Assembly: GCA_905221325.1 (NCBI GenBank)
Contig: CAJNCS010000002.1
Span: 124,001-188,000, forward strand
Direction of reading: 5' to 3'
Origin: a bacterium
Lineage (GTDB): Bacteria; Bacillota; Bacilli; Lactobacillales; Streptococcaceae
DNA: 64,000 nt
Made by a program: the position numbers and the translations under genes. Positions 43,431-52,271 of the stretch are shown in pieces; the first letter of the stretch is position 1, and every line of letters begins with the position of its first letter. The notes under the pieces were generated by a model that saw only the letters and a list, made by a program, of their open reading frames with translations, did no database searches and was not told the origin of the DNA.

Positions 43431-44773
43431 TAGTTCATCTCCTTTCTAACAATCTGACGACTAGCCAGCAGTTCGCGGAATTCCAGCATGGCAGTATAGG
43501 TAGCCAGGATATAGGCATGTTTGCAGTCTTGGTTCTCAATGGTTTTGAGAACTTGCTCCAGATTGCTTGTCTCAGTGATTTTATCAGCTGGATAGCCTGT
43601 CACACGAAGACGGCGAGCGATTTCAGAATGACGAACTCCACCAGCATTGATTTCAGGAATGTCCATGTCAGTGATTTGTTCAAAGTCAGCATCCCAGATC
43701 CAGCTAGTGTCAATTCCGTCTGCATAGTTAGCGTTGAGAAGGACAGATAGGCTAAATGGATAAGGCGCTAGTTTGATCATCTCGATAGCTTGGGTCGCGC
43801 CAACAGGATTTTTAATCAAGACAAGGGTGCAGTCCTTGTCACCGATATGGAAGGTCTCCTGGCGACCAAAGACAGCGCGACTCTTATCAAATCCTTGTTT
43901 GATTCGTTGCGAATCTGCACCGAGGAAACGGGCAATAGCAACCGCAGCAAGGGCATTGTAGATATTATAGAGTCCACCGATTTGGATTCCGTATTCTTGT
44001 CCGTCAATGACAAAGCGGGAGCGATTGTTGGTCAACTCAACCAAGTCTGTCAGACGGTAGTCCAATTCAGGACGTTTGCAACCACAATTTTCACAGATAT
44101 AGGCACCCAAGTTGGCATAGGTATTGTGCTCATATTTGAGGATGTCTTGACAGTCGGGGCAGAGAATCCCTTCGGTATTATAGTGAGCCAGTTTGGCTGG
44201 ACCTTTTTCCAAATCAAAACCAAAATACTGTACAGGATTTGGAATAGCTGGTTTGTAGAAAAGTGGACTGTCACCATTGAGGAGAACAGTAGCCGTAGGC
44301 ACCTTACGAATGGCATCCAAAATCATGTTATAAGTCGTGTAAATCTCACCATAGCGGTCCATCTGGTCACGGAAGATATTAGTGATGACAAAAAGGCTAG
44401 GATGGATATAGTCACAGATACGAGAAAGACTGGCTTCGTCAATTTCAAGGACTGCAATATTTTTTCCAGTTTTAGAGGATTTGGCCGTCAAGAAGGTTGT
44501 CGTAATCCCTGTAATCATATTGGCACCGCTTGGATTGGTCAGAACCTGACCATAAACTTCTTTTAAAATGCCAACAGTGAGGGCAGTTGTCAGGGTTTTT
44601 CCGTTGGTTCCAGTGACTACGACAATCTCGTAGTTCTTAGCTAGATTTTGTAAAATATCTTTATCAAATTGAAGGGCGAGTTTTCCTGGGAGCGTACTTC
44701 CACGGCCAAGACGGCTCAAAATGAAGTGAGAAGAACGCCCAGCTAGGAGGCCCAAAGTAGTTTTTAATTTCAT
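43430..44773 (-). CDS. murT: Lipid II isoglutaminyl synthase, Mur-ligase subunit MurT
   Basis: A 447-residue Mur-ligase homolog: P-loop GTNGKT (55-60), the zinc ribbon CPDC...CENC (C205, C208, C227, C230) inserted in the central domain, and the C-terminal DUF1727 region ([10 protein letters not shown]) that docks GatD. It activates the D-Glu carboxylate with ATP and receives ammonia from GatD. No Shine-Dalgarno; TATAAT (44785-44780) with extended TG ends six bases before ATG, so the transcript may be leaderless. Confidence 0.93.
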   Translation of the reverse strand: MKLKTTLGLLAGRSSHFILSRLGRGSTLPGKLALQFDKDILQNLAKNYEIVVVTGTNGKTLTTALTVGILKEVYGQVLTNPSGANMITGITTTFLTAKSSKTGKNIAVLEIDEASLSRICDYIHPSLFVITNIFRDQMDRYGEIYTTYNMILDAIRKVPTATVLLNGDSPLFYKPAIPNPVQYFGFDLEKGPAKLAHYNTEGILCPDCQDILKYEHNTYANLGAYICENCGCKRPELDYRLTDLVELTNNRSRFVIDGQEYGIQIGGLYNIYNALAAVAIARFLGADSQRIKQGFDKSRAVFGRQETFHIGDKDCTLVLIKNPVGATQAIEMIKLAPYPFSLSVLLNANYADGIDTSWIWDADFEQITDMDIPEINAGGVRHSEIARRLRVTGYPADKITETSNLEQVLKTIENQDCKHAYILATYTAMLEFRELLASRQIVRKEMN

Positions 44774-44779
44774 GTTTCT

Positions 44780-44788
44780 ATTATATCA
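44780..44788 (-). promoter_or_regulatory. Extended -10 promoter of murT-gatD, next to the start codon
   Basis: Minus strand TGATATAAT, then six bases, then the murT ATG. Confidence 0.65.
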
Positions 44789-44825
44789 TAAAAGAGGGAA
44801 AAGACAGATTTGAGATTTCGCAGAA

Positions 44826-44850
44826 ACAAAAACAGCCCGATGAGGGCTGT
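44826..44850 (-). terminator. Terminator of the Har-type reductase gene
   Basis: Minus strand ACAGCCC / GGGCTGT with a five-base loop, then TTTTTG. Confidence 0.93.
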
Positions 44851-44871
44851 GAGATACGAAGAAGTCTCAAC

Positions 44872-46188
44872 TTAAATCGCAAACAAGTCATTCAAGTTCT
44901 CAGCCAAGGTTGGGTGAGTGAAGATCTGTTTTGTGAAGTAAGTGTACGGAATCTTGTTGTCCATAGCAACAGTGATGATGTTGATGATTTCTTGAGAACC
45001 TTCTGAGAAGATGCTTGCTCCAAGAATTTCTTTTGTTTCAGTATTGACAACAGCTTTGAAGGCTCCGCGAAGGTCTCCATTTACGTGACCACGAGGCATA
45101 GCTGCAACAGGGATTTCCTTGACAGCATATGGAAGTTTCAAATCAGCTGCTTGGCCTTCCGTCAAACCAACTTGTGAAAGTGCAGGTGTGATGAACATAG
45201 TGTTTGGTACATTGAGACGGTCTTCAAGTGTGTAGCTGCCATCTCCAGCAAGGTAGCTGTAGACAACACGGAAGTCATCAAGTGAAATGTAAGTAAATTG
45301 AGGTCCACCGTTGACGTCTCCAACTGCAAAGACACCAGGAACGTTTGTTTGACAATGTTTGTCTACTTTAATAGCGCCACGTTCAGTTAGTTCAATATCT
45401 GTGTTTTCAAGTTGAAGTGGTTCTACATTTGGTTTGCGTCCAGTTGCGTAGAGAAGGGCATCGAAACGGTAAGTTTCGTTTTCAGTTACTAGGAGCACTT
45501 GGTCACCATCGTTTTTGATTTCAGTAGTACGGATGTTTTGAAGCAATTCAATACCGTCTTCTTCCATGTACTGTTTAGCAAGAGCTGCGATGGATGGTTC
45601 TGCACGAGGTAGGAAAGTGTCCAAGGCATCTAGGACAGTGACTTTGCTTCCAAGTTTGTTGTAAAGGCCAGCAAATTCAAGACCAATATTTCCACCACCA
45701 AGGACTCCAAGTTTTTCAGGCAATTTGTCCAAGTTTTGGATACCTGTTGAGTCAAAGACATTTTTACTTGTAGCAAGTCCAGGAATTGGCAAGACGTTTG
45801 AAACAGCGCCAGTGTTGATGACGATTGTTTCAGCAGTCATTTCTTGTTTTTCGTCACCAGCCTGGATCTCGATCACCTTATTTGACACGAAATGTGCCTC
45901 TGCATCAATGACATCAACGCCATTATCGGCCAACATTTTATAATTTTTAGCGTTAAGACGACCAGTCACCGCACCACGCTCTTTCATGGTATCGTCAAAT
46001 GACCAGCCCTTTTCAGCCGCTACAATCATAGTCTTGGTTGGGATACAAGCAATATTAATGCAAGTACCACCATACATCGCTTTACTGCGCTCGATGACAG
46101 CAACTTTTTTTCCAGCCGCATTCATCTTAGCAGCCAAAGTCTTACCGGCTTTACCAAATCCAATGACAATTAAATCGTATGTTAACAT
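44872..46188 (-). CDS. har: RclA/Har-type flavin disulfide reductase
   Basis: A 438-residue pyridine nucleotide-disulfide oxidoreductase. FAD motif (DLIVIGFGKAGKTLA), redox pair C43 and C48 in GGTCINIACIPTK, NAD(P)H motif (LGGGNIGLEFAG) and dimerisation domain (FTHPTLAENLND). The CINIACIP active site is that of RclA rather than of lipoamide dehydrogenase. The S. pneumoniae homolog was described as Har, a reductase of hypothiocyanous acid, which matters for survival against host peroxidases. AGGAGG precedes the ATG; an extended -10 TGCTAGAAT lies upstream (about 46225-46217). Confidence 0.88.
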   Translation of the reverse strand: MLTYDLIVIGFGKAGKTLAAKMNAAGKKVAVIERSKAMYGGTCINIACIPTKTMIVAAEKGWSFDDTMKERGAVTGRLNAKNYKMLADNGVDVIDAEAHFVSNKVIEIQAGDEKQEMTAETIVINTGAVSNVLPIPGLATSKNVFDSTGIQNLDKLPEKLGVLGGGNIGLEFAGLYNKLGSKVTVLDALDTFLPRAEPSIAALAKQYMEEDGIELLQNIRTTEIKNDGDQVLLVTENETYRFDALLYATGRKPNVEPLQLENTDIELTERGAIKVDKHCQTNVPGVFAVGDVNGGPQFTYISLDDFRVVYSYLAGDGSYTLEDRLNVPNTMFITPALSQVGLTEGQAADLKLPYAVKEIPVAAMPRGHVNGDLRGAFKAVVNTETKEILGASIFSEGSQEIINIITVAMDNKIPYTYFTKQIFTHPTLAENLNDLFAI

Positions 46189-46527
46189 TTTTAAATCCTC
46201 CTATTTGATTTAATTCTAGCACAAGAAAAAAACTTTTGCACAAATCTGCTACGGGAAAAAATATTGGACTAAAATAGTCTAACGAAAGCTTTCGGGAATC
46301 AAGTTCAAAAAATAGAAAAATCGTTTACATGATTTTCCTTAAAGATTCTACTATCTTTTACCCCGTTCTTGTGTTATACTAGATAGGTTGCAAAGAAACT
46401 CGTACTTTTCTTTCGTGGAAAAGAAGCAACACGGTATCTCGTTTTTTAAGAAGATACATCATGAAAAGAAAAGTATATACTAAGCGCTATAGGATGGCTT
46501 CGCACCATCTTTAGAAAGAAGAAAAAC
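46189..46527. other. Divergent intergenic region between the reductase and the helicase
   Basis: About 340 bases. It holds the minus-strand promoter of the reductase, a palindrome CGAAAGCTTTCG (46283-46294), a cre-like site (46316-46330, AAAAATCGTTTACAT, one mismatch to the consensus read on the minus strand), an extended -10 promoter TGTTATACT (46372-46380) on the plus strand, a ~140-base leader of the helicase gene, and a 17-codon ORF in that leader. Confidence 0.6.
46461..46514 (+). CDS. Possible 17-residue leader peptide upstream of the helicase
   Basis: ATG at 46461 opens MKRKVYTKRYRMASHHL and stops 13 bases before the helicase GTG. It contains the hairpin GGATGG/ACCATC (46492-46509). 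The peptide is very basic. The ribosome site is poor (AAGAAG). It may be a regulatory upstream ORF or a chance frame. Confidence 0.35.
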   Translation: MKRKVYTKRYRMASHHL

Positions 46528-48105
46528 GTGAAATTTAATGAATTTAACTTGTCTGCTGATTTGCTAGCAGAGATTGAAAAAGCTGGATTTGTAGAAGCAA
46601 GTCCCATCCAAGTGCAGACCATTCCTTTGGCTCTTGAGGGAAAAGACGTTATCGGTCAAGCTCAGACTGGTACAGGGAAAACCGCAGCCTTTGGCTTACC
46701 AACTCTTGAAAAAATCCGTACAGAAGAAGCGACCATCCAAGCCTTGGTCATCGCTCCAACTCGTGAACTCGCTGTTCAAAGCCAAGAAGAACTCTTCCGC
46801 TTTGGCCGTAGTAAAGGAGTGAAAGTTCGCTCAGTTTACGGTGGATCCAGCATTGAAAAACAAATCAAGGCCCTTAAATCTGGTGCCCATATCGTTGTAG
46901 GAACACCAGGTCGTCTCTTGGATTTGATTAAACGCAAGGCCTTGAAATTGCACGATATTGAAACCCTCATCCTTGATGAAGCGGACGAAATGCTCAACAT
47001 GGGCTTCCTTGAAGACATCGAAGCTATTATCTCTCGTGTCCCTGAAAGTCGTCAAACCTTGCTCTTCTCAGCAACGATGCCAGATGCCATCAAACGTATC
47101 GGTGTTCAGTTTATGAAAGAGCCTGAGCATGTCAAGATTGCTGCCAAGGAATTGACAACGGAGCTGGTTGATCAGTACTATATCCGTGTCAAAGAACAAG
47201 AAAAATTTGATACCATGACCCGTCTCATGGATGTGGAACAACCAGAACTTGCTATTGTATTTGGTCGTACCAAACGCCGTGTAGATGAATTAACTCGTGG
47301 ACTTAAAATTCGTGGCTTCCGTGCAGAAGGAATTCATGGTGATTTGGACCAAAACAAACGTCTTCGTGTCCTTCGCGATTTTAAAAATGGCAATCTTGAT
47401 GTCTTGGTTGCGACAGACGTAGCAGCACGTGGTTTGGATATCTCAGGTGTAACCCATGTCTACAACTACGATATTCCACAAGATCCTGAAAGTTACGTTC
47501 ACCGTATCGGCCGTACAGGTCGTGCTGGTAAGTCAGGTCAATCTATTACTTTCGTAGCACCAAATGAAATGGGCTACCTTCAAATCATCGAAAACTTGAC
47601 TAAGAAACGTATGAAAGGTCTCAAACCTGCTAGTGCAGACGAAGCCTTCCAAGCTAAAAAGCAAGTCGCCCTCAAGAAAATCGAACGCGATTTTGCGGAT
47701 GAAACTATTCGTGGGAACTTTGAGAAATTTGCTAAAGATGCTCGTAAGTTAGCTGCCGAATTTAGTCCAGAAGAATTGGCTATGTATATCTTGAGCCTGA
47801 CAGTCCAAGATCCAGACAGCCTTCCTGAAGTGGAGATTGCGCGTGAAAAACCACTGCCATTTAAACCATCAGGTAATGGCTTTGCTGGCAAAGCTAAGGG
47901 AGGTCGAGGAGGCCGTCGTGGAGACGACCGTCGAGACCGTGATCGCCGTGGCAATGGTCGTCGTGATGAGTTCAAGAAAGGTAGTCGTGGAAACGACCGT
48001 TTTGATAAAGACAAACGTTACCGTAATAAAGACAATAAAAAACCTCGCAACACTTCAAGTGAAAAGAAAACAGGCTTTGTTATTCGTAACAAGGGCGATA
48101 AATAA
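46528..48105 (+). CDS. cshA: DEAD-box ATP-dependent RNA helicase
   Basis: A 525-residue DEAD-box helicase of the CshA/DeaD type. Q motif (FVEASPIQVQTIPLALEG), motif I AQTGTGKT, Ia PTREL, II DEAD, III SAT, V ATDVAARGLD and VI HRIGRTGR are all present. The C-terminal tail is Arg/Gly-rich (GRGGRRGDDRRDRDRRGNGR), an RNA-binding tail. It helps mRNA decay, ribosome assembly and cold adaptation. The start is GTG at 46528 after AGAAAGAAG. The long structured leader suggests post-transcriptional control. Confidence 0.92.
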   Translation: MKFNEFNLSADLLAEIEKAGFVEASPIQVQTIPLALEGKDVIGQAQTGTGKTAAFGLPTLEKIRTEEATIQALVIAPTRELAVQSQEELFRFGRSKGVKVRSVYGGSSIEKQIKALKSGAHIVVGTPGRLLDLIKRKALKLHDIETLILDEADEMLNMGFLEDIEAIISRVPESRQTLLFSATMPDAIKRIGVQFMKEPEHVKIAAKELTTELVDQYYIRVKEQEKFDTMTRLMDVEQPELAIVFGRTKRRVDELTRGLKIRGFRAEGIHGDLDQNKRLRVLRDFKNGNLDVLVATDVAARGLDISGVTHVYNYDIPQDPESYVHRIGRTGRAGKSGQSITFVAPNEMGYLQIIENLTKKRMKGLKPASADEAFQAKKQVALKKIERDFADETIRGNFEKFAKDARKLAAEFSPEELAMYILSLTVQDPDSLPEVEIAREKPLPFKPSGNGFAGKAKGGRGGRRGDDRRDRDRRGNGRRDEFKKGSRGNDRFDKDKRYRNKDNKKPRNTSSEKKTGFVIRNKGDK

Positions 48106-48138
48106 GAAAAAGCGGTTCAAAATGAATCGCTTTTTTAT
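48105..48138 (+). terminator. Terminator of the helicase gene
   Basis: AAAAAGCGGTTCA / TGAATCGCTTTTTT hairpin. Confidence 0.88.
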
Positions 48139-48314
48139 ATAAGGAGACCGATAGTAAAAGAAGATGTATAAAAGTAAAGGAAAGGTGAGATGGGAAGGGG
48201 AACTTTAATCCATCTTCTTATAATATTATTATATAAAAATCCAAACAGAATGTCAATAAAAAATTGCTATTTTTATAAAATATTTTTGCTTTTAAAAATT
48301 GCAATTCAATAAGC

Positions 48315-48329
48315 AATTTTCAGATAATT
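48315..48329. promoter_or_regulatory. CodY box upstream of codY
   Basis: AATTTTCAGATAATT has one mismatch to the CodY consensus AATTTTCWGAAAATT and lies two bases upstream of the -35 of codY: probable autoregulation. Confidence 0.75.
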
Positions 48330-48330
48330 A

Positions 48331-48359
48331 TTGAAATAAAGACTTTTCTGTGTTATAAT
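48331..48359 (+). promoter_or_regulatory. Promoter of codY
   Basis: TTGAAA (48331-48336), 17-base spacer, TATAAT (48354-48359), extended TGT. Confidence 0.85.
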
Positions 48360-48385
48360 GGAAGCGATTATATGCGAGGTAAAAA

Positions 48386-49174
48386 ATGGCACATTTATTA
48401 GAAAAAACAAGAAAAATTACATCAATTTTAAAACGCTCTGAAGAGCAAATGCAGGATGAACTTCCATACAATGCCATTACACGTCAACTAGCAGACATTA
48501 TTGATTGCAATGCCTGCATTGTCAATAGCAAGGGTCGTCTTTTGGGCTACTTTATGCGCTATAAAACTAATACAGACCGTGTAGAGCAGTTTTTCCAAAC
48601 CAAGACGTTCCCAGATGACTATGTACAAGGGGCAAACATGATCTATGATACAGAAGCCAATCTTCCTGTTGAACATGATTTGACTATTTTTCCTGTAGAG
48701 AGCCGTGCGGATTTTCCAGATGGTTTGACAACCATTGCTCCCATTCATGTATCAGGGATTCGCCTAGGTTCCTTGATCATTTGGCGTAATGATAAGAAAT
48801 TTGAAGATGAGGATTTGATTCTTGTTGAGATTGCGAGCACGGTGGTAGGGATTCAACTCTTGAACTTTCAACGTGAAGAAGATGAGAAAAATATCCGTCG
48901 CCGTACTGCTGTAACTATGGCAGTTAATACCCTCTCCTACTCAGAACTTCGTGCTGTTTCAGCTATTTTATCTGAGCTAAATGGAAATGAAGGACAATTG
49001 ACTGCATCTGTCATTGCAGATCGTATCGGTATCACGCGCTCAGTGATCGTCAATGCACTCCGTAAGCTAGAGTCGGCAGGAATTATTGAAAGCCGTTCAC
49101 TAGGAATGAAGGGAACCTATCTCAAGGTATTGATTTCAGATATCTTTGAGGAAGTGAAAAAGAGGGACTACTAA
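48386..49174 (+). CDS. codY: GTP/branched-chain amino acid-sensing repressor CodY
   Basis: A 262-residue CodY: N-terminal GAF domain (about 1-155) that binds Ile/Leu/Val, and C-terminal winged helix (about 180-257) with [20 protein letters not shown] as the HTH. It represses amino acid uptake and synthesis genes in rich conditions. GCGAGGTAAAAA precedes the ATG. A CodY box sits on its own promoter. The nicotinamidase gene overlaps its last base. Confidence 0.96.
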   Translation: MAHLLEKTRKITSILKRSEEQMQDELPYNAITRQLADIIDCNACIVNSKGRLLGYFMRYKTNTDRVEQFFQTKTFPDDYVQGANMIYDTEANLPVEHDLTIFPVESRADFPDGLTTIAPIHVSGIRLGSLIIWRNDKKFEDEDLILVEIASTVVGIQLLNFQREEDEKNIRRRTAVTMAVNTLSYSELRAVSAILSELNGNEGQLTASVIADRIGITRSVIVNALRKLESAGIIESRSLGMKGTYLKVLISDIFEEVKKRDY

Positions 49175-49749
49175 TGACAAAGGCTTTAATCTCAATTGAC
49201 TATACAGAGGATTTTGTAGCGGATCAGGGAAAATTGACAGCAGGTGCTCCTGCTCAAGCCATATCAGAGGCGATTGCTCAGGTGACCAGACTGGCTTTTG
49301 AACGTGGGGACTATATCTTTTTCACCATTGATGCTCATGAAGAAGGGGATGATTTTCATCCTGAGAGTAAACTTTTCCCACCTCACAACATCATTGGAAC
49401 TAGTGGTCGCAACTTGTATGGAAAACTAGCCGATTTTTACCAATCCCATGCTTCTGATAGTCGTGTCTTTTGGATGGACAAGCGTCACTATTCAGCATTT
49501 TCAGGAACGGATCTTGATATTCGTTTGCGAGAACGAAGGGTTGAGACAGTCATCTTAACGGGTGTTTTGACAGATATTTGTGTTCTCCATACGGCTATTG
49601 ATGCTTATAATCTAGGTTATCAAATCGAGGTTGTCAAGCCTGCGGTTGCCTCCATCTGGCCAGAAAATCATCAGTTTGCTCTTGGACATTTTAAGAATAC
49701 TCTGGGAGCCAAATTACTGGATGAAAATCTTGATGAAATTAAAGAATGA
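49174..49749 (+). CDS. pncA: Nicotinamidase / cysteine hydrolase
   Basis: A 191-residue isochorismatase-fold hydrolase. The catalytic triad D9, K103 and C136 (TDICVLHT) and the metal site around DAHEEGDDFHP fit nicotinamidase, which makes nicotinate for NAD salvage. The ATG overlaps the codY stop codon by one base, so the two are coupled and share the CodY-controlled promoter. Confidence 0.86.
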   Translation: MTKALISIDYTEDFVADQGKLTAGAPAQAISEAIAQVTRLAFERGDYIFFTIDAHEEGDDFHPESKLFPPHNIIGTSGRNLYGKLADFYQSHASDSRVFWMDKRHYSAFSGTDLDIRLRERRVETVILTGVLTDICVLHTAIDAYNLGYQIEVVKPAVASIWPENHQFALGHFKNTLGAKLLDENLDEIKE

Positions 49750-49785
49750 TTCCCTTGGAAAAATGAAAAAAATCTGAAAAAAGTG

Positions 49786-49814
49786 TTGACAAAGATTTTG
49801 AAAGTTGATATACT
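49786..49814 (+). promoter_or_regulatory. Promoter of tRNA-Leu
   Basis: TTGACA (49786-49791), 17-base spacer, TATACT (49809-49814). Confidence 0.88.
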
Positions 49815-49829
49815 AGTAAAGTAATCGAC

Positions 49830-49915
49830 GCGGGGATGGCGGAATTGGCAGACGCGCAGGACTAAGGATCCTGTGACCGCTTTAGGTCGTGAGGGTTCAA
49901 GTCCCTCTCTCCGCA
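49830..49915 (+). tRNA. tRNA-Leu(AAG)
   Basis: Acceptor GCGGGGA/TCTCCGC, D-arm, anticodon stem CAGGA/TCCTG with loop CTAAGGA (anticodon AAG, reads CTT), a long class II variable arm and T-arm GAGGGTTCAAGTCCCTC. The 3' CCA is not encoded. Confidence 0.95.
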
Positions 49916-49921
49916 TAAGAT

Positions 49922-49950
49922 AAGAGTTAGCTTTGGCTAGCTCTTTTTCT
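49922..49950 (+). terminator. Terminator of tRNA-Leu
   Basis: AAGAGTTAGC / GCTAGCTCTT with loop TTTG, then TTTCTTTTC. Confidence 0.9.
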
Positions 49951-50057
49951 TTTCCAAAGAAGGCTAGAGCTACAGTTCGACTATCGGAAGAGCTTGGCAT
50001 CAAGAACTATCATTTATAGAATGGAGTCGGTTTTTGATTGGTAAAACGTGTTCTATA

Positions 50058-50096
50058 TGAAGAAAGTTAGCAGTTGCTAGCTTTCTTTATTTTTTC
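50058..50096 (+). terminator. Second hairpin terminator after tRNA-Leu
   Basis: AGAAAGTTAGCA / TAGCTTTCT stem with a T-rich tail. The core GTTAGC...GCTAGC repeats that of the first terminator. The ~100 bases between them hold nothing I recognise. Confidence 0.75.
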
Positions 50097-50169
50097 AAAA
50101 AATTTTTTCGATTTCATAAACATTTCATATTTGGATTTTATAATAGTCTTACAAATATGGAGGTGACAA

Positions 50170-51447
50170 ATGAATCCAATCCAAAGAGCTTGGGCTTATG
50201 TCAGCAGAAAACGACTGAGAAGTTTTATTTTATTTCTGATTTTATTGGTTCTATTGGCCGGAATTTCAGCCTGTTTGACTCTGATGAAGTCCAACAAAAC
50301 AGTAGAAAGCAATCTTTACAAATCACTCAACACATCTTTTTCTATCAAAAAGATAGAAAATGGACAGACCTTCAAGTTGTCAGACCTAGCATCCGTGAGC
50401 AAGATTAAGGGACTGGAAAATGTCTCTCCTGAACTCGAAACGGTCGCAAAACTGAAAGACAAGGAAGCGGTGAGTGGTGAGCAGAGCGTAGAGCGAGATG
50501 ATTTGTCAGCTGCGGACAAGAATTTGGTTAGCTTAACGGCTCTTGAGGATTCATCCAAGGATGTTACCTTTACCAGTTCGGCTTTCAATCTAAAAGAAGG
50601 GCGACACCTTCAAAAAGGAGATTCCAAGAAAATCCTGATCCACGAAGAGTTGGCTAAGAAGAACGGTCTTTCGCTTCATGACAAGATTCGCTTGGACGCT
50701 GGTCAGTCAGAAGCTGGAAAAGGGCAAACAGTAGAGTTTGAGATTGTCGGCATCTTTTCTGGTAAAAAACAAGAAAAGTTCACAGGCTTGTCTTCCGACT
50801 TCAGTGAAAACCAGGTCTTTACAGACTATGAAAGCAGCCAAACGCTTCTGGGAAATAGTGAACCGCAAGTCAGTGCAGCGCGCTTCTATGTAGAAAATCC
50901 TAAGGAAATGGACGGACTCATGAAGCAGGTGGAAAACTTGGCTTTAGAAAGTCAAGGTTACCAAGTTGAGAAGGAAAACAAGGCCTTTGAACAAATCAAA
51001 GACTCAGTTGCAACCTTCCAAACCTTCCTCACCATCTTCCTTTATGGAATTATGATAGCAGGAGCAGGAGCCTTAATTTTGGTCTTGTCACTCTGGTTGA
51101 GAGAAAGGGTCTACGAAGTGGGAATTTTACTCGCACTTGGAAAAAGCAAGATCTCAATCTTCCTACAGTTCTGTTTAGAGGTAGTTTTGGTATCTCTTGG
51201 AGCTTTGCTTCCATCCTTTATTGCAGGAAACGCCATAACATCCTATCTGCTCCAAACTGTACTAGCCAGTGGAGATCAGGCAACCTTACAGGACACGCTG
51301 GCTAAAGCAAGCGGTCTATCAACTAGTCTCCTATCCTTTGTAGAATCCTATGCTTTTCTGCTCCTGATTAGTTGCTTGTCTGTAGCCCTTTGTTTCCTAT
51401 TCTTATTTAGAAAATCACCTAAGGAAATTTTATCATCTATTAGTTAA
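50170..51447 (+). CDS. vex1: ABC transporter permease Vex1
   Basis: A 425-residue FtsX/MacB-type permease: one N-terminal span (about 15-38), a large extracellular domain (about 40-275) and three C-terminal spans with the RERVYEVGILLALGKSK motif. It is the first gene of vex1-vex2-vex3, known from S. pneumoniae next to the vncRS two-component system and the Pep27 peptide story. GGAGGTG precedes ATG. A BOX-type repeat begins at its stop codon. Confidence 0.9.
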   Translation: MNPIQRAWAYVSRKRLRSFILFLILLVLLAGISACLTLMKSNKTVESNLYKSLNTSFSIKKIENGQTFKLSDLASVSKIKGLENVSPELETVAKLKDKEAVSGEQSVERDDLSAADKNLVSLTALEDSSKDVTFTSSAFNLKEGRHLQKGDSKKILIHEELAKKNGLSLHDKIRLDAGQSEAGKGQTVEFEIVGIFSGKKQEKFTGLSSDFSENQVFTDYESSQTLLGNSEPQVSAARFYVENPKEMDGLMKQVENLALESQGYQVEKENKAFEQIKDSVATFQTFLTIFLYGIMIAGAGALILVLSLWLRERVYEVGILLALGKSKISIFLQFCLEVVLVSLGALLPSFIAGNAITSYLLQTVLASGDQATLQDTLAKASGLSTSLLSFVESYAFLLLISCLSVALCFLFLFRKSPKEILSSIS

Positions 51448-51559
51448 TACTCTTCGAAAATCTCTTCAAACCGCGTCAGTCTTATCTGCAACCTCAAAGC
51501 TGTGCTTTGAGCAGCCTGCAGCTAGCTTCCTAGTTTGATCTTTGATTTTCATTGAGTAT
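51447..51559. repeat. BOX-type repeat element (boxA-boxC, no boxB)
   Basis: The ends are ATACTCTTCGAAAATC and GATTTTCATTGAGTAT, imperfect inverted repeats of BOX elements. The inner half carries AACCTCAAAGCTGTGCTTTGAG and CTAGCTTCCTAGTTTG, as in boxC. The boxA part stops after CGTCAG, before the stretch used as the BOX-PCR primer site, so the element is internally shortened. It lies inside the vex operon, between vex1 and vex2. Confidence 0.8.
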
Positions 51560-51573
51560 AAGAAGGAGAAATC

Positions 51574-52221
51574 ATGACTTTATTACAATTGCAAGATGTT
51601 ACCTACCGTTATAAGAACACTGCTGAAGCAGTTTTATATCAGATCAAGTATAATTTTGAACCCGGAAAATTTTATAGTATCATTGGTGAATCAGGAGCAG
51701 GAAAATCCACTCTCTTGTCCCTACTGGCTGGTCTAGATAGTCCTGTTGAAGGTTCTATCCTTTTCCAAGGAGAGGACATTCGAAATAAGGGATATTCTTA
51801 CCATCGCATGCACCATATTTCTCTGGTCTTTCAAAATTATAATTTGATTGATTACCTTTCTCCGCTGGAAAATATCCGCTTGGTCAACAAAAAGGCGACT
51901 AAGGATACCTTGCTTGAGCTTGGTTTGGATGAAAGCCAGATCAAGCGGAATGTTCTCCAGTTATCAGGTGGTCAACAGCAACGTGTGGCCATCGCTCGTA
52001 GTTTGGTATCAGAAGCTCCAGTTATTCTAGCTGATGAGCCAACAGGAAATCTGGACCCTAAAACTGCCGGAGATATTATCGAACTGCTCAAATCACTTGC
52101 TGAGAAAACGGGTAAATGTGTGATTGTCGTCACCCACAGTAAAGAAGTGGCACAAGCGTCAGATATTACACTTGAATTGAAGGATAAGAAACTGACTGAA
52201 ACTCGCAATACTACAAAATAA
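51574..52221 (+). CDS. vex2: ABC transporter ATP-binding protein Vex2
   Basis: A 215-residue MacB/LolD-type ATPase: Walker A GESGAGKST, signature LSGGQQQR, Walker B VILADEPTGNLD and the switch His (VVTHS). It drives the Vex1/Vex3 permeases. GAAGGAG precedes the ATG, 14 bases after the end of the BOX element. Confidence 0.92.
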   Translation: MTLLQLQDVTYRYKNTAEAVLYQIKYNFEPGKFYSIIGESGAGKSTLLSLLAGLDSPVEGSILFQGEDIRNKGYSYHRMHHISLVFQNYNLIDYLSPLENIRLVNKKATKDTLLELGLDESQIKRNVLQLSGGQQQRVAIARSLVSEAPVILADEPTGNLDPKTAGDIIELLKSLAEKTGKCVIVVTHSKEVAQASDITLELKDKKLTETRNTTK

Positions 52222-52271
52222 GATGAGCTTGTTTTGATAGAATTATAAAATCAAATCTAGAAAGGGAACCT

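Noticed and set aside
43790..44566. 258-codon open frame on the plus strand inside murT
   Set aside because: It is antisense to murT, which has complete Mur-ligase motifs; no ribosome site or domain was seen.
48139..48314. AT-rich stretch with repeated AATTGC/GCAATT before codY, considered as an origin or CRISPR-like array
   Set aside because: The repeats are short, irregular and lack spacers; simply an AT-rich promoter upstream region.
51447..51559. RUP element
   Set aside because: The inner sequence and the boxA primer-site remnant fit BOX better than RUP.
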